Origin: UBA7702 sp040776805
Lineage (GTDB): Bacteria; Bacillota; Dehalobacteriia; UBA7702
DNA length: 64,000 nucleotides
Direction: 5' to 3'
Assembly: GCA_040776805.1 (NCBI GenBank)
Contig: JAXGZS010000003.1
Span: forward strand, 248,001 to 312,000
Part shown: piece by piece, positions 17,887-27,149 of the stretch
How the letters are laid out: the number at the start of each line of letters is the position of its first letter
How positions within the stretch are numbered: the first letter of the stretch is position 1
Translations under genes and position numbers: made by a program
The notes under the pieces: model-generated
Seen by the model: the letters and a program-made list of their open reading frames with translations, nothing else
Told to the model about the DNA's origin: nothing
Database searches by the model: none

Positions 17887-18201
17887 TCAACGTTTCGGGG
17901 CAGGCGCTTTTACGATAATTAACTCTAAGGTTTCTTCATGGAGGTTTTTAACATTCATTTTGGTTTGATATGGGATTTTCAGTAGAGTACCACCGTCGTA
18001 TTCATGGATTTCCTGATCATTTAAGCCAATAGAAAGCTTTCCGCGAACAATGGTCATATAAACATTCGAGTTGGATATATGTTCCGGCAACCCTTCTTCT
18101 TTGTTAAACACCATGTGCAGATAGTGCAGGTTATCATCAAAAACAACTTTCTCAACAGCCTTTTCATTGCCTCTTGATAATTTAAATATCTGCTCAACCA
18201 T
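17887..18201 (-). CDS. Small cupin-domain protein
   Basis: This 104-residue single-domain cupin has a recognisable beta-barrel (HISNSNVYMTIVRGKLSIGLND, here cut: the VRGKLSIGL strand, then YDGGTLLKIPYQTKMNVKN). The ligand set is atypical: one His near the first motif, with few further His. It may bind a metal or small molecule; the role is unknown. AGGAGG precedes the start. Confidence 0.75.
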   Translation of the reverse strand: MVEQIFKLSRGNEKAVEKVVFDDNLHYLHMVFNKEEGLPEHISNSNVYMTIVRGKLSIGLNDQEIHEYDGGTLLKIPYQTKMNVKNLHEETLELIIVKAPAPKR

Positions 18202-18313
18202 AAGTTATGCCTCCTATTTTTCGTTTTATTAATGATACCATAGAGTAACAGCCGCCGTATGTTGGAATTACAACAAATCAAACAGTGATCCAAGGGCAAT
18301 AGATTTGGAGGTT

Positions 18314-18613
18314 TTACTTTTTCAGCAGATGCCTCAAGGCCGTGAGCGGATGGTGATAAAGCATCCTTGGCCCGGAATAGCGCATGACTTGCCGGATACG
18401 GTCACGCATGACCGGCTTGTAACAATGGACGGTACATTTTGAACAAAACATTTTGTCATGACCAAATTTGCATGCGTCGAGCCTTTGCAAGGCATAATCC
18501 AACAGAATCTGGCAGTCATCACACAGTGGCTTGCCGTGGTTTTGACCTTTGCAGTATATAAAAATCATCTGCCGTAACGCGTCTTTTTCAAAATCGATCC
18601 TGTTCTTTTTCAT
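18314..18613 (-). CDS. Nitrous oxide-stimulated promoter family protein
   Basis: This 99-residue Cys-rich protein fits PF11756: FIYCKGQNHGK, LCDDCQILLDYA, CKFGHDKMFCSKCTVHCYKP and the end MLYHHPLTALRHLL. The cysteines probably bind a metal. The family name reflects early expression data and gives no reaction. The start at MKKNRIDFEK has GGAG upstream; a longer frame to 18664 is less likely. Confidence 0.82.
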   Translation of the reverse strand: MKKNRIDFEKDALRQMIFIYCKGQNHGKPLCDDCQILLDYALQRLDACKFGHDKMFCSKCTVHCYKPVMRDRIRQVMRYSGPRMLYHHPLTALRHLLKK

Positions 18614-18765
18614 TGCATCGTTTTCTCCAATCGGCCTACCCTTCCCAATTTTTCGCCGCGACATGGGGTAGTTTTGCCCGCACGCCCATTTGTCTATTAT
18701 ACTTTGATGAGAAAGACTTTTGTAGACCCTTTACTTCTATTTCGTTTTCCGTCCCGATATCCCTT

Positions 18766-19116
18766 TTACTTATATTGATCCGTAGCCTTTTTTGCGACCT
18801 TATCCATTTTCCAGTCCACAGATTCTTGATAGATGTCAGAGTAAGTTTTTGCATCTTTGATTAGATCGTCGCAGAAAGCCGCGACGTCACTGCCCGTCAC
18901 TTCCAGCACCCCTTTCCCCAAGGCCGCGCCCTCCTCAAAAAGATCGACGAGTCCCGAGAGCAGACCCGTTCCCTCGCTTAGCGCAACAGGGCCGACCTTA
19001 AAGAAATATTTTTGAATCTCTTTATAAACAATCTGATAATCTTGGGGGAGCATTTTCACACGGGCCACGTGGGCCCGCCACGCTTTTTTACCTTTGATGA
19101 TATCTTCTATTCCCAT
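18766..19116 (-). CDS. DUF1048 family protein, second copy
   Basis: This 116-residue helical protein shares with its upstream neighbour the pattern KKAWRAHVARVKMLPQDYQ, a central LLSGLVDLFEEGAALGKGV and VTGSDVAAFCDDLIKDAKTY. It belongs to DUF1048. GGAGG precedes the ATG, 9 nt after the upstream stop. PadR-DUF1048-DUF1048 operons are common in Firmicutes; the proteins may act with or be controlled by the PadR regulator. Confidence 0.82.
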   Translation of the reverse strand: MGIEDIIKGKKAWRAHVARVKMLPQDYQIVYKEIQKYFFKVGPVALSEGTGLLSGLVDLFEEGAALGKGVLEVTGSDVAAFCDDLIKDAKTYSDIYQESVDWKMDKVAKKATDQYK

Positions 19117-19125
19117 TTCATCCTC

Positions 19126-19476
19126 CTATTTACCCAATTTTTTAGTGATATTGCGGTTGAGCTCCCGGCGCCACTTGTCGCGATAAGACTTTGCCCCTTC
19201 TTCACCGGCCAGCGCTGAACAGAAGCCTTTGATATCGTCACCCAAAACCTCTTGGACACTCTGACCTTCCGCCGCCGCTTCTTCCAGCAGGCCGAGGACA
19301 CCGTCAAGAATCGGCATGAGGTTGCGGCCGGTGAAATCGGAATGCGGCCAAAGATACAAACTGATTTTTTCCCAGGCCTCCTGATAATCGGCGGGCAGCT
19401 TTTTGACTCGCGAATGAAAAGCTTTATATTCTTTCGTTATATCGTTTCCTGTGACTTTATCCCATACATTCATCAT
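19126..19476 (-). CDS. DUF1048 family protein, first copy
   Basis: This 116-residue paralogue of the 18766 product contains YKAFHSRVKKLPADYQEAW and VLGDDIKGFCSALAGEE. Its start overlaps the end of the PadR gene by 20 nt with AAAGGAG inside that gene, so the two are translationally coupled. Function is unknown. Confidence 0.82.
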   Translation of the reverse strand: MMNVWDKVTGNDITKEYKAFHSRVKKLPADYQEAWEKISLYLWPHSDFTGRNLMPILDGVLGLLEEAAAEGQSVQEVLGDDIKGFCSALAGEEGAKSYRDKWRRELNRNITKKLGK

Positions 19477-19795
19477 CTTTCTCCTTTAACTCATTGATTT
19501 TTGATGAGACGAACTCCCATTTTTCCCAGAATCGCCGCAGTTCTTCGCGGCCTGCGTCGTTAAGGGTGTAAAACTTACGCGGCGGTCCCATATCAGAAGG
19601 TTTCTTTTCTATGTCCACGCGCTTATTTTTCTCAAGTCTCACCAAGATGGTGTAGACCGTTCCATCAACGACGTCCGTGAAGCCAAGGGCGTTCAGCTGC
19701 CGCGTAATTTCGTAGCCGTAGGTCTCTTTACGGCTTATCATTTCAAGAACGCAGCCCTCAAGCACGCCTTTGAGCATTTCCGTTAAGTTCTCCAA
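19457..19795 (-). CDS. PadR-family transcriptional regulator
   Basis: This 112-residue winged-helix regulator has the classic line YGYEITRQLNALGF, then DGTVYTILVRLEKNKRV and GPPRKFYTLNDAGREELRRF. It starts at TTG, supported by AAGGAGG 7 nt upstream. It likely represses its own operon, which includes the two DUF1048 genes. The C-terminal helix is short, so it belongs to the small PadR-s2 type. A good sigma-A promoter lies 60 bp upstream. Confidence 0.88.
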   Translation of the reverse strand: MENLTEMLKGVLEGCVLEMISRKETYGYEITRQLNALGFTDVVDGTVYTILVRLEKNKRVDIEKKPSDMGPPRKFYTLNDAGREELRRFWEKWEFVSSKINELKEKDDECMG

Positions 19796-19853
19796 GATAA
19801 CACCTCCTTGCTACTGCGTATGACTGATATTCAGCACTACTTACTACAGCTAT

Positions 19854-19882
19854 ATCGTAATACATAGTAGCATAACTGTCAA
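19854..19882 (-). promoter_or_regulatory. Sigma-A promoter of the PadR operon
   Basis: On the minus strand TTGACA (19877-19882) is separated by exactly 17 nt from TACGAT (19854-19859). The start of PadR lies 59 nt further. The spacer includes ATGCTACTATGTAT, where an autoregulatory PadR site would be expected. Confidence 0.7.
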
Positions 19883-20251
19883 TTCTTTTTTGAGAAAACA
19901 ATGCTGCCATCTTGGCATGACGGTGGATGTTGAGACATAACACAGAAAAACGAAAAAGACGCTCTACGAAATGAAAGCGTAGGGCATCTTGCTTCTGAAG
20001 AAACAGATATTTTATTATTGGCCACCGGGCTACATTGCCAAGAATCTCTACATGGAGAGCTTTACTCCGGCTCAAACCTTGATTTGGTGATGAGATCAAC
20101 GGACATCCACAAAAAAGGCTTGGCTACCAAATCCCGGAAGAACTTTTCAAGGCATTCCCGGACGCGCCTATACCGCCTAAATGCAGGCAGTACTCTATAA
20201 AAATCTTCTATTTGCACTTGCTTTTTACTTCCACAAGCGGTCCATTTTCCT
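19883..20251. other. Gene-poor spacer with a hairpin and an unclear short frame
   Basis: Apart from the hairpin at 19956-19990 I see no convincing gene. A minus-strand frame of 67 codons (20062-20265, starting MAESKGKWTACGSKKQ) overlaps the epimerase stop but resembles nothing I know. It may be a gene remnant at the cassette border. Confidence 0.4.
19956..19990. repeat. Left border hairpin of the 20-27 kb cassette
   Basis: AAGACGCTCTACG pairs with CGTAGGGCATCTT, allowing G-U pairs. A closely similar hairpin in the same orientation occurs at 27085-27122. Either may be a transcription terminator; together they bracket the epimerase, two-component and peptidase genes. Confidence 0.55.
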
Positions 20252-21244
20252 TTAGATTCTGCCATTTTCTTTCAGCCAGTTTACGGTATCCTTCAGCGTT
20301 TCTTTCATGTCCCTTGTCCGATAGCCCAGTTCGGCGGTGGCTTTTTCATGGGAGAACAGGGCATTTGAATTGAGGGTATAAATGGAATACGAAGTGAATA
20401 ACGGCGGCTGCTTCAATATTTTATAATACAATTCCGCAAGAGGAGCAGTTGCTTTAACAAACCAAAGAGGCAAAAAATGTTTTATACTTCTCTTGCCGGT
20501 TACTTCATGGAGCATAGCAAGGATTTCGCTGACTTTGAAAAATTGATTTGAAAGAATATAACACTCGCCTTGTCTGCCTTTATCACAAGCGGCAATGATT
20601 CCATCTGCCACATCGCGCACATCAACAAAGTCATACCCGCCATTGATCCCGGAAGTCAATCTCCGTTTATAGTAATCCATTACTAAGGTTGTAATATGTC
20701 CCCTGCCGTGGTCATAGGGGCCGACAATCCCGGAGGGATGAACTACAGAGGCATTTAAACCCTGCGCAGCGGCGTCCAGAACATAGGCCGTTGCCTCTGC
20801 CTTTGTCTTTGCGTATAAGCCAACAACATGATCCGGGTTGAATTCGGTTATTTCCGTTATTTCTACACCACTGGGCTTTTCCGGAATGGCATGAACCGAA
20901 CTGACATAGACCAGCTTTGACACATTATACTCCCTGCACAGATCAACAACATTCTTTGTTCCTGTCACATTTACGTCGTATACAGCTTGATCGAACTTAG
21001 AAGCGATTGACACGATCCCCGCACAGTGGATTACAACCAAATCGCGTCCATTTAGGTTTTCAAGACAGGGTTTCAAACTTTGCTTATCGCGCACATCACC
21101 GAAATATATCTCCGCCATTTCAGGAATGTGCTGTTCATTTGATAACACCAAGGCGCGGACACTTTTGCCGGTTTTAATCAATTGCTGTGTCACGACGCTT
21201 CCCAAATGACCCGCCGCACCGGTGACGAAATATACCTTTTCCAT
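20252..21244 (-). CDS. NAD-dependent epimerase/dehydratase (extended SDR)
   Basis: This 330-residue extended short-chain dehydrogenase has the nucleotide motif VTGAAGHLGSVV, the DVRD acid, the catalytic YAKTKAEA (YxxxK) and HPSGIVGPYD after the substrate strand. It likely reduces or epimerises a sugar nucleotide or a small carbonyl substrate. The ATG at 21244 follows AAAGGAGGG. It is divergent from the two-component system; a functional tie is not evident. Confidence 0.85.
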   Translation of the reverse strand: MEKVYFVTGAAGHLGSVVTQQLIKTGKSVRALVLSNEQHIPEMAEIYFGDVRDKQSLKPCLENLNGRDLVVIHCAGIVSIASKFDQAVYDVNVTGTKNVVDLCREYNVSKLVYVSSVHAIPEKPSGVEITEITEFNPDHVVGLYAKTKAEATAYVLDAAAQGLNASVVHPSGIVGPYDHGRGHITTLVMDYYKRRLTSGINGGYDFVDVRDVADGIIAACDKGRQGECYILSNQFFKVSEILAMLHEVTGKRSIKHFLPLWFVKATAPLAELYYKILKQPPLFTSYSIYTLNSNALFSHEKATAELGYRTRDMKETLKDTVNWLKENGRI

Positions 21245-21739
21245 AAAAACCCTCCTTTGAAAAATCAAATATCATATTCAATCTGCAACCGGCATTTTGG
21301 GCAAATATGGCTATTTCAGCGCTGCTTTACAGAGTCTTATCCACATGCTTAAGGCCCCCTGTTCCCCACCCCTGACATCCATACCACGCGCTGGACGGTA
21401 TGATCAAAAACCCGCAAAGCTCCTAAAGATTTTGGACGCGGTGAGGAAATGATACCCTTTGATGACATAAATACCATTCAAGAGGCTCTCTCTTCATAAT
21501 ATAGCTCAAAAGATAGCGGCATACAAGCAGAAATCACGAACAAATTACAAAATATTTCATGTTTTGGCAAAATATTTATGGTCAAGGAACGATAGCACAA
21601 AAGTACTCCCACCCTTTACTGTTTTAAAAACGAGAACGTAGTCCCGTGGGGTTTGTGACACTTTTCTTACAATTTAGCCACTGTTTTGCGGTGAATTTTG
21701 TAAAAGAATATTATATAATAGAGAGAAATGGAGGCGTCT
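21245..21739. promoter_or_regulatory. Divergent regulatory spacer with the two-component promoter
   Basis: No gene is seen in this roughly 500-bp spacer. A TATAAT box at 21714-21719 sits 20 nt before the response regulator start, but lacks a good -35 box. Just upstream, CTTACAATTT (21667-21676) and AATTTTGTAAAAG (21694-21706) form an imperfect dyad, as expected of a promoter activated by the response regulator. CATACC / GGTATG (about 21380-21402) is another small inverted repeat. Confidence 0.5.
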
Positions 21740-22426
21740 ATGAAAAAGTTAATCTATGCGGCAGATGATGAAGAAAATATAAGAGATATTTTGAAATCGT
21801 TTTTGGAAGGCGCAGACTTTGAAGTGGAAGTTTTTCTAACAGGTGATGATTTGTTTTCCAGATTTAAACAAAAATCCTCCGACCTCGTTATACTCGATAT
21901 TATGATGCCGGGGAACGACGGCTTGACGATATGCAAAAAGATACGAGAAATTTCAAAAGTCCCCATTATCATTTTGACGGCAAAAGAGGGGGAAATGGAT
22001 TATGTGTCCGGCATTACCTTCGGCGGAGATGATTATCTGGTAAAACCTTTTCGTCCCTCTCTGTTAGTTATGCGTATCAAGGCTTTGTTTCGCAGGATAG
22101 AGATGGAACGGGACAAAGATGAGAAACAGCTTTCCTTTGGTGATTTAACCTATACCAGCAAAAAACACGCGATATATTGCAACGAGAATGACCTTGGGCT
22201 TACCCTCAACGAGATGGCTTTGCTTAAATACATGATGCAGCATCATGACAGAGCCATTTCCAGAGATGAGCTGTTAAAAGAGGTTTGGGGAATCAGCGCA
22301 GAGATTGAAACCCGTGTCACCGATGAAACCGTTCGCCGTGTACGCAAGAAAATGAAAACAGCCAACAGCTCCACCTCCATTCGGTCCTTGTGGGGGTATG
22401 GATATAAGCTGGAGGATTTGCTATGA
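21740..22426 (+). CDS. OmpR-family response regulator
   Basis: This 228-residue regulator has a receiver domain with acidic pocket ADDEE, phospho-acceptor Asp53 in LVILDIMMPG, and conserved Thr and Lys in ILTAKEG and DDYLVKPF. A winged-helix output domain follows, ending LWGYGYKLED. The ATG at 21740 has GGAGG 5 nt upstream, so I prefer it to 21728. Its stop overlaps the kinase start (ATGA). It probably controls the two downstream metallopeptidase lipoproteins, from gene order. Confidence 0.92.
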   Translation: MKKLIYAADDEENIRDILKSFLEGADFEVEVFLTGDDLFSRFKQKSSDLVILDIMMPGNDGLTICKKIREISKVPIIILTAKEGEMDYVSGITFGGDDYLVKPFRPSLLVMRIKALFRRIEMERDKDEKQLSFGDLTYTSKKHAIYCNENDLGLTLNEMALLKYMMQHHDRAISRDELLKEVWGISAEIETRVTDETVRRVRKKMKTANSSTSIRSLWGYGYKLEDLL

Positions 22427-23580
22427 AACAGACAAAAAGAAAGATTGTAGCATTGCTTTGCATCGCTTTCGTCATAACTTTCTTTATTGTGTTCTCGGCG
22501 TTTCATATTCTGATGAATCATTATATTCAAAATGGAGCAGCGGAAGCCATTCATCAATACACCGATTACACTTGGACAGAAAGCTGGGAGTATCAATTTT
22601 CCCCCTATTTTGCCTCGGGGCTGTATTTGGAAAAGGACAAGGATTCCTCGTATTATTTATCTCAATATAGCGACGAGCCACAGCTGCCCTATAAAAACGA
22701 TATTATAAAATGGTTGTCAGAAAATGAGGTAAAATCGGGAGAAATCATCGCTGCAAAAATTGCCGGCCGCAATTATTATATTTCCATGCAGCCGATTGCG
22801 GGAGACCCCAACTATATGCTGGCAACCTATGTTGATGTGACGGCGGAAAAACAGCTTGTAGCCAAGATCAGTTTTGCTATTTTGCTGATTATGACCATTT
22901 GCAGTGTCGGAGCCTGCTTGGCAGGTGTCTTTTTCGGCAAAAAAATCGAACAGGAACAGTGGCGACAGAAAAAAATATTTGAAAACGCTTCGCACCAACT
23001 AAAAACACCTTTAATGGTTATACAGGGATATGCGGACGGACTGGCTTGCGGTGTCATAAAAGACCAAAAGCAAGTGGCTGAAATTATCATGGACGAAACG
23101 GAAAAAATGGCTTTCTTCATTGATGAGATACTCAATTTATCTCGCATGGAGAGTAATGAGATTGTTTTTTCTTTTGAAAAGGTTTCTTTAGAATCGGTAT
23201 TAAACAACTGTCTGGTCTCTATTGAATTTCTTGCGGAAAAGAAAGGAATACATATTGAGGCAGACATCTCTGACAGCTTGGTAAGAGCTGACGCAGTACA
23301 GCTGGAGCGAGCGCTCATCAATGTTCTTTCTAACGCAGTCAGATATGCAAACACCACCATAAAGGTCAAATGCGATAAAGACGGCATTGTGATTTGGGAT
23401 GATGGCGAAGGCGTTGCAGAAGAGGATTTGAAAAATATTTTCAAACGATTTTATATCGGTGAAAACGGGAATATAGGAATTGGACTATCCCTAACAAAAG
23501 AAGTGATTCTACGGCACGGTTGGGAAATCTATGCCGAAAATGTAATGGGCGGGACACAATTTACCGTCAAAATAAAATAA
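22423..23580 (+). CDS. Sensor histidine kinase
   Basis: This 385-residue membrane kinase has transmembrane helices at about 8-31 and 148-171 enclosing a sensor domain of 115 residues. The HisKA box is ENASHQLKTPL (His191), followed by NVLSNAVRYA (N box), DDGEGVAEEDL and GIGLSLTKEV. It phosphorylates the adjacent response regulator. The extracytoplasmic domain has no family I recognise. It is translationally coupled to the regulator. Confidence 0.92.
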   Translation: MKQTKRKIVALLCIAFVITFFIVFSAFHILMNHYIQNGAAEAIHQYTDYTWTESWEYQFSPYFASGLYLEKDKDSSYYLSQYSDEPQLPYKNDIIKWLSENEVKSGEIIAAKIAGRNYYISMQPIAGDPNYMLATYVDVTAEKQLVAKISFAILLIMTICSVGACLAGVFFGKKIEQEQWRQKKIFENASHQLKTPLMVIQGYADGLACGVIKDQKQVAEIIMDETEKMAFFIDEILNLSRMESNEIVFSFEKVSLESVLNNCLVSIEFLAEKKGIHIEADISDSLVRADAVQLERALINVLSNAVRYANTTIKVKCDKDGIVIWDDGEGVAEEDLKNIFKRFYIGENGNIGIGLSLTKEVILRHGWEIYAENVMGGTQFTVKIK

Positions 23581-23602
23581 ATGAAACAGGAGGTTCACTC
23601 AA

Positions 23603-24985
23603 ATGTATCAAAAAATAAAGAGAATGTTGTTGGCAACATCTGTTTTTATCTTCTCGACTTTTCTTTTATCTGCCTGCGGCGGCAGCCCTGACACAACGGA
23701 TCAATCTACAGATGATCATTTTGCAAGCTTTACAAATTCCCTTCATCAAGAAATAAAAGCCCACTGGCCCCATATGAATAAGGTTTGGCCGACTTATCAA
23801 TACGACAACCACAACCTCATACTATTTCGGCTGACAGATGACGGCAATGTAGCGGAGGCGGTGTTACTTAACACAAAAGAGCAGAGAAAGCTCAAAAAAT
23901 CAGAATATAAGAATATCACACCTCCGCAAGATGGTGGCTATGAAGAAATCAAATTTGACGGCAAACCATCTTTAGCAATGAGTGTAACGCAAAAGTCTGT
24001 AGACGAAAAAAATTCCGTAGATACCTTCTATCGTGTGGCCACCCATGAATTTGTGCATTTTTATTATCAAAACGAAGCGATGGTCGGCGTGAATGGTGAA
24101 AACCGTTCTCAGAGTTTTCCGATCGAAAAAGCCCCGCGTCTTTACAGACAGATGATTTATCAAAACTTGATCAAAGCCTATGATAACCCAAGCCAAGAAC
24201 AAGATTATCTTGGAAAAGCAAAATATTGGCTGGAAAAATGGCAGACTGAATTTCCAAATGAGTATCAAAGCATAAAGTCAACCGATATTGCAGAGTCCAT
24301 TGCAAGATACAGCGACAATCTAAGTACCTTTGTGGAGGCGGATACAACTGCCGCGCAAATCTACAAAAACGCAGATAAGGATATAAAACGAAATGAACTT
24401 TTCTATTCCGCAGATGCGGAAAGCTATGAAATTGGCTTTGTGGCGGCGTTAATTCTTGATCAGAATACACCCGATTGGAAAGCGAGCTTCTATCAAGAAA
24501 AGATGACCGTCGAAGAAAAACTGCTCAAAGACCTTCCCTCCATGGCAGAAGAAATGAACGCGGAAATAGAAGCCAAGGTTTCTGCCTCCATAGAAGAATA
24601 TAATACCGAGGTTCTAAGCTCCATTCAAGATATCATTGACGCGAAAAAAGATAAAGGCGTGCCTTATTTGAAAATTGACGTTACCAACTCAACCTCCAGT
24701 ATGATCGCAGAAGAGATTATAACCTATGAGGAAGAGCAAATCACCATCGGCTACAGCAATCAGTTTGCTGTGGGCAAAAAAAGCATTGTAATAGACAACG
24801 CTAATGTTTATGAAAGAATCGACGATGATGGCAATCTGTTTTTATATATTCCGTTACAAATGCCTTATGAGCTAAATTCAGAGGTATTGACAGTGGCTTC
24901 CGAAAAACTGGAGGTTGACGGCATAAAAGTAAGCGCCTACGAGGAAAATGGACGCACAATATATTTTGTAAAGGCCAATGAATAA
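23603..24985 (+). CDS. Lipoprotein with an HEXXH metallopeptidase motif
   Basis: This 460-residue protein has a lipoprotein signal ending LLSACG, so it is anchored outside the cell. YRVATHEFVHFYYQNE carries HEFVH near residue 148, the zincin signature. Candidate third ligands follow in the helical region (for example AESIARYSDN), but I cannot fix one. The rest is helical, with a C-terminal beta-rich segment. No named family is recognised. It lies 22 nt after the kinase with AGGAGG, and 28 nt before an M13 peptidase gene, so all four genes appear to form one operon. Confidence 0.7.
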   Translation: MYQKIKRMLLATSVFIFSTFLLSACGGSPDTTDQSTDDHFASFTNSLHQEIKAHWPHMNKVWPTYQYDNHNLILFRLTDDGNVAEAVLLNTKEQRKLKKSEYKNITPPQDGGYEEIKFDGKPSLAMSVTQKSVDEKNSVDTFYRVATHEFVHFYYQNEAMVGVNGENRSQSFPIEKAPRLYRQMIYQNLIKAYDNPSQEQDYLGKAKYWLEKWQTEFPNEYQSIKSTDIAESIARYSDNLSTFVEADTTAAQIYKNADKDIKRNELFYSADAESYEIGFVAALILDQNTPDWKASFYQEKMTVEEKLLKDLPSMAEEMNAEIEAKVSASIEEYNTEVLSSIQDIIDAKKDKGVPYLKIDVTNSTSSMIAEEIITYEEEQITIGYSNQFAVGKKSIVIDNANVYERIDDDGNLFLYIPLQMPYELNSEVLTVASEKLEVDGIKVSAYEENGRTIYFVKANE

Positions 24986-25013
24986 GCCGATCAACAGATA
25001 AGGAGAACAAACC

Positions 25014-26993
25014 ATGAGACAACAAAAAACAATAGCGCTGCTCAGTGTTATACTGGCCCTCTTTCTGATTCTTTCGGGCTGTGGCCAAGTAAAAACAACC
25101 GAAACCTCCGCGGTACAAGAAACACAGATAAGACCGGAAGACGACTTTTACGAACATATAAACGAAAATTTACTAAAAGAGAAGAAAGCCGATAAAAATT
25201 CCGAAGCATGGGATCAATTTGGAGATTTATCCGACACTCTGAGCGAAAAACTGCAGCATATTGCAACAGAGATTACGGAAAATCGGGAAGAGTACGAAAT
25301 AGGCAGTGCCGAGAGAACGGTTGCGGATTTATATCAAACAGCTCTTGATGAAAAAGGCAGAGAACAGACGGGATTAGGCTCTTTAAAGCCTTATGTTGAC
25401 GCGATAAAGTCAGCCGATTCCATTCCGACGTATTTGGCGGCGGTTGCTCAAATTCGCAAAGAATTGGGTAAATCAAGCCTGCTTACTTTTGAAGCCTCTC
25501 CCGACCCCAAAAACTCTTCAAGCTATGCCCTTTTCCTGGATGAACCGGCACAGTTAGAAAAAAAGGAGTATATGGAATCGGGAGAAAGTTCAGAAGACAT
25601 CAAAACCTATATCGCCGCACTGCTAAAAGCCGATGGTATGCAGTCCGCAGAAGCAGAGAAATGGAGCAAAAAGCTATTAACATTTTATCAGAAAGTATCG
25701 GCAGCCGCGCTTTCTCAAAAGGACAAGAATGATGTTGAAAGCATGATGAATTACTTTACGGTAGAGCAACTACAGGCAAAGCTGCTGAACATGAATGTGT
25801 CGGATTTTCTTAAAAAAAGCGGACAAGAGGGCTATACAACTCAAGTGGTGGTAAATCCTGCGATGCTTTCTGTCATCAACGGATACTTAACCGAGAAAAA
25901 CTTAGAGTTGTTAAAGCAATATACCATTGTTTCCCTGCTTAGTGAGTATGCTCCGTATTTAAACAGTGCGTTTCGTAATGCAGATGCCAAATTCAATCGG
26001 CTTGATATGAACGAGAAAGAGCTGGCATGGGATTCTGTTCAAATCTTAGCCGAAATGGAACTTGGGGAGCTGTATGTAAAAGAGTATTTTTCAAAAGAGA
26101 AAAAAGAAGCTGCGCAAAAGCTTGTTGGTGATATTTTAGAGGCCTACCGAAAAAACCTGGAGCAGTTAGATTGGCTCAGTGAAAATAGTCGATCAGAGGC
26201 GGTTAAAAAAATTGATACAATGCGTGTGAAGGTTGGTTATCCGGAAGAATATCAAAGCTACCTAAAAGGCATTGTGAAAGCAACAGAGGAAGGCGGCAGC
26301 TTCATCGACAATGCGGTGGCGGCCGATCAGCAAAGGGCAATGTACGAACAAGACAAAGCCATCGCTGCGGTAAACCGTGAAGAATGGACAATCTCCCCCA
26401 TTACCTTAAACGCCTATTACGATCCATCGCACAATGAGATTGTGTTTCCGGCGGCTATGTTGCAGGCTCCGTTTTATGATGAAAATGCAAGCTATGCAAC
26501 AAATTTAGGAGGAATCGGAAGTGTGATTGCCCACGAAATCACCCATGCCTTTGACGATATGGGAGCGCTGTATGATGAAAAAGGCAATTACCGCAACTGG
26601 TGGACGGACGAAGACCGCCGTGCATTTGAGGAAAAGTCTCAAAAGGTTGTAGAATATTTCGGTTCTTATGAAGTTTTACCCGGATTAAAAGTCGATGGAA
26701 CGCTGACATTGGGCGAAAATATCGCAGACTTAGGCGGCATTTCTGTCATCTCGTCTATACTTGAACATGACACAGAAGCCCTGAAAGAAATGTATCAAAG
26801 CTACGCCACCATTTGGGCGACAACAATAAATGAAGAAGAACTGAAAGACCAGCTGCAAAATGATAATCACGCACCCTCAAAGGCTCGTGTCAACGCCGTT
26901 TTAAGCTCCACGGAAGCGTTTTACAAGGCATTTGACATCAAGGACGGTGACGGTATGTATCTGCCGCCGGAAAAACGAGTGAAACTCTACTGA
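25014..26993 (+). CDS. M13 family (neprilysin/PepO-like) metallopeptidase lipoprotein
   Basis: This 659-residue zinc endopeptidase of full family length has a lipoprotein signal (LILSGCG) and begins the mature domain with EDDFYEHINENLL. The zinc site VIAHEITHAFDDMG lies near residue 507, and the glutamate ligand in GENIADLGGI near 567. It ends MYLPPEKRVKLY as the family does. It should degrade peptides at the cell surface. Together with the HEFVH lipoprotein and the two-component system, it suggests a peptide-sensing and peptide-clearing unit; this is inference. Confidence 0.92.
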   Translation: MRQQKTIALLSVILALFLILSGCGQVKTTETSAVQETQIRPEDDFYEHINENLLKEKKADKNSEAWDQFGDLSDTLSEKLQHIATEITENREEYEIGSAERTVADLYQTALDEKGREQTGLGSLKPYVDAIKSADSIPTYLAAVAQIRKELGKSSLLTFEASPDPKNSSSYALFLDEPAQLEKKEYMESGESSEDIKTYIAALLKADGMQSAEAEKWSKKLLTFYQKVSAAALSQKDKNDVESMMNYFTVEQLQAKLLNMNVSDFLKKSGQEGYTTQVVVNPAMLSVINGYLTEKNLELLKQYTIVSLLSEYAPYLNSAFRNADAKFNRLDMNEKELAWDSVQILAEMELGELYVKEYFSKEKKEAAQKLVGDILEAYRKNLEQLDWLSENSRSEAVKKIDTMRVKVGYPEEYQSYLKGIVKATEEGGSFIDNAVAADQQRAMYEQDKAIAAVNREEWTISPITLNAYYDPSHNEIVFPAAMLQAPFYDENASYATNLGGIGSVIAHEITHAFDDMGALYDEKGNYRNWWTDEDRRAFEEKSQKVVEYFGSYEVLPGLKVDGTLTLGENIADLGGISVISSILEHDTEALKEMYQSYATIWATTINEEELKDQLQNDNHAPSKARVNAVLSSTEAFYKAFDIKDGDGMYLPPEKRVKLY

Positions 26994-27016
26994 GTATAGC
27001 GGCAGTATCAAGAGTT

Positions 27017-27073
27017 ATGCGCAAATTCACCGTGAAATTCAAGTCCGGCGTAACGGTGGATGTAAATGAATAA
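27017..27073 (+). pseudogene. C-terminal scrap resembling a serine recombinase
   Basis: A frame of 18 codons, RKFTVKFKSGVTVDVNE and stop, matches the usual tail of large serine recombinases (KSGVTV near the end). The frame is open back to the M13 stop but carries nothing more. It marks a possible mobile-element border. The fragment is too short for certainty. Confidence 0.35.
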
Positions 27074-27084
27074 GGGAACATAAA

Positions 27085-27130
27085 GCAAGGCACTCTACGT
27101 GATTTCAAAGTAGGGCGCCTTGCTATATTT
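27085..27130 (+). terminator. Right border hairpin / terminator after the M13 peptidase
   Basis: CAAGGCACTCTAC pairs with GTAGGGCGCCTTG, followed by a T-rich stretch. It repeats the hairpin at 19956 in the same orientation. Confidence 0.65.
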
Positions 27131-27149
27131 TTGTATTTGAATCACAATA

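Noticed and set aside
19457..19795. PadR and DUF1048 genes as toxin-antitoxin
   Set aside because: The order is a common regulatory operon in Firmicutes and no toxin features are visible.
21342..21402. T-box or riboswitch upstream of the two-component genes
   Set aside because: A CCACC/ACCACGCG-like string is present but no specifier loop or T-box core is seen and the strand does not fit a downstream aminoacyl gene.
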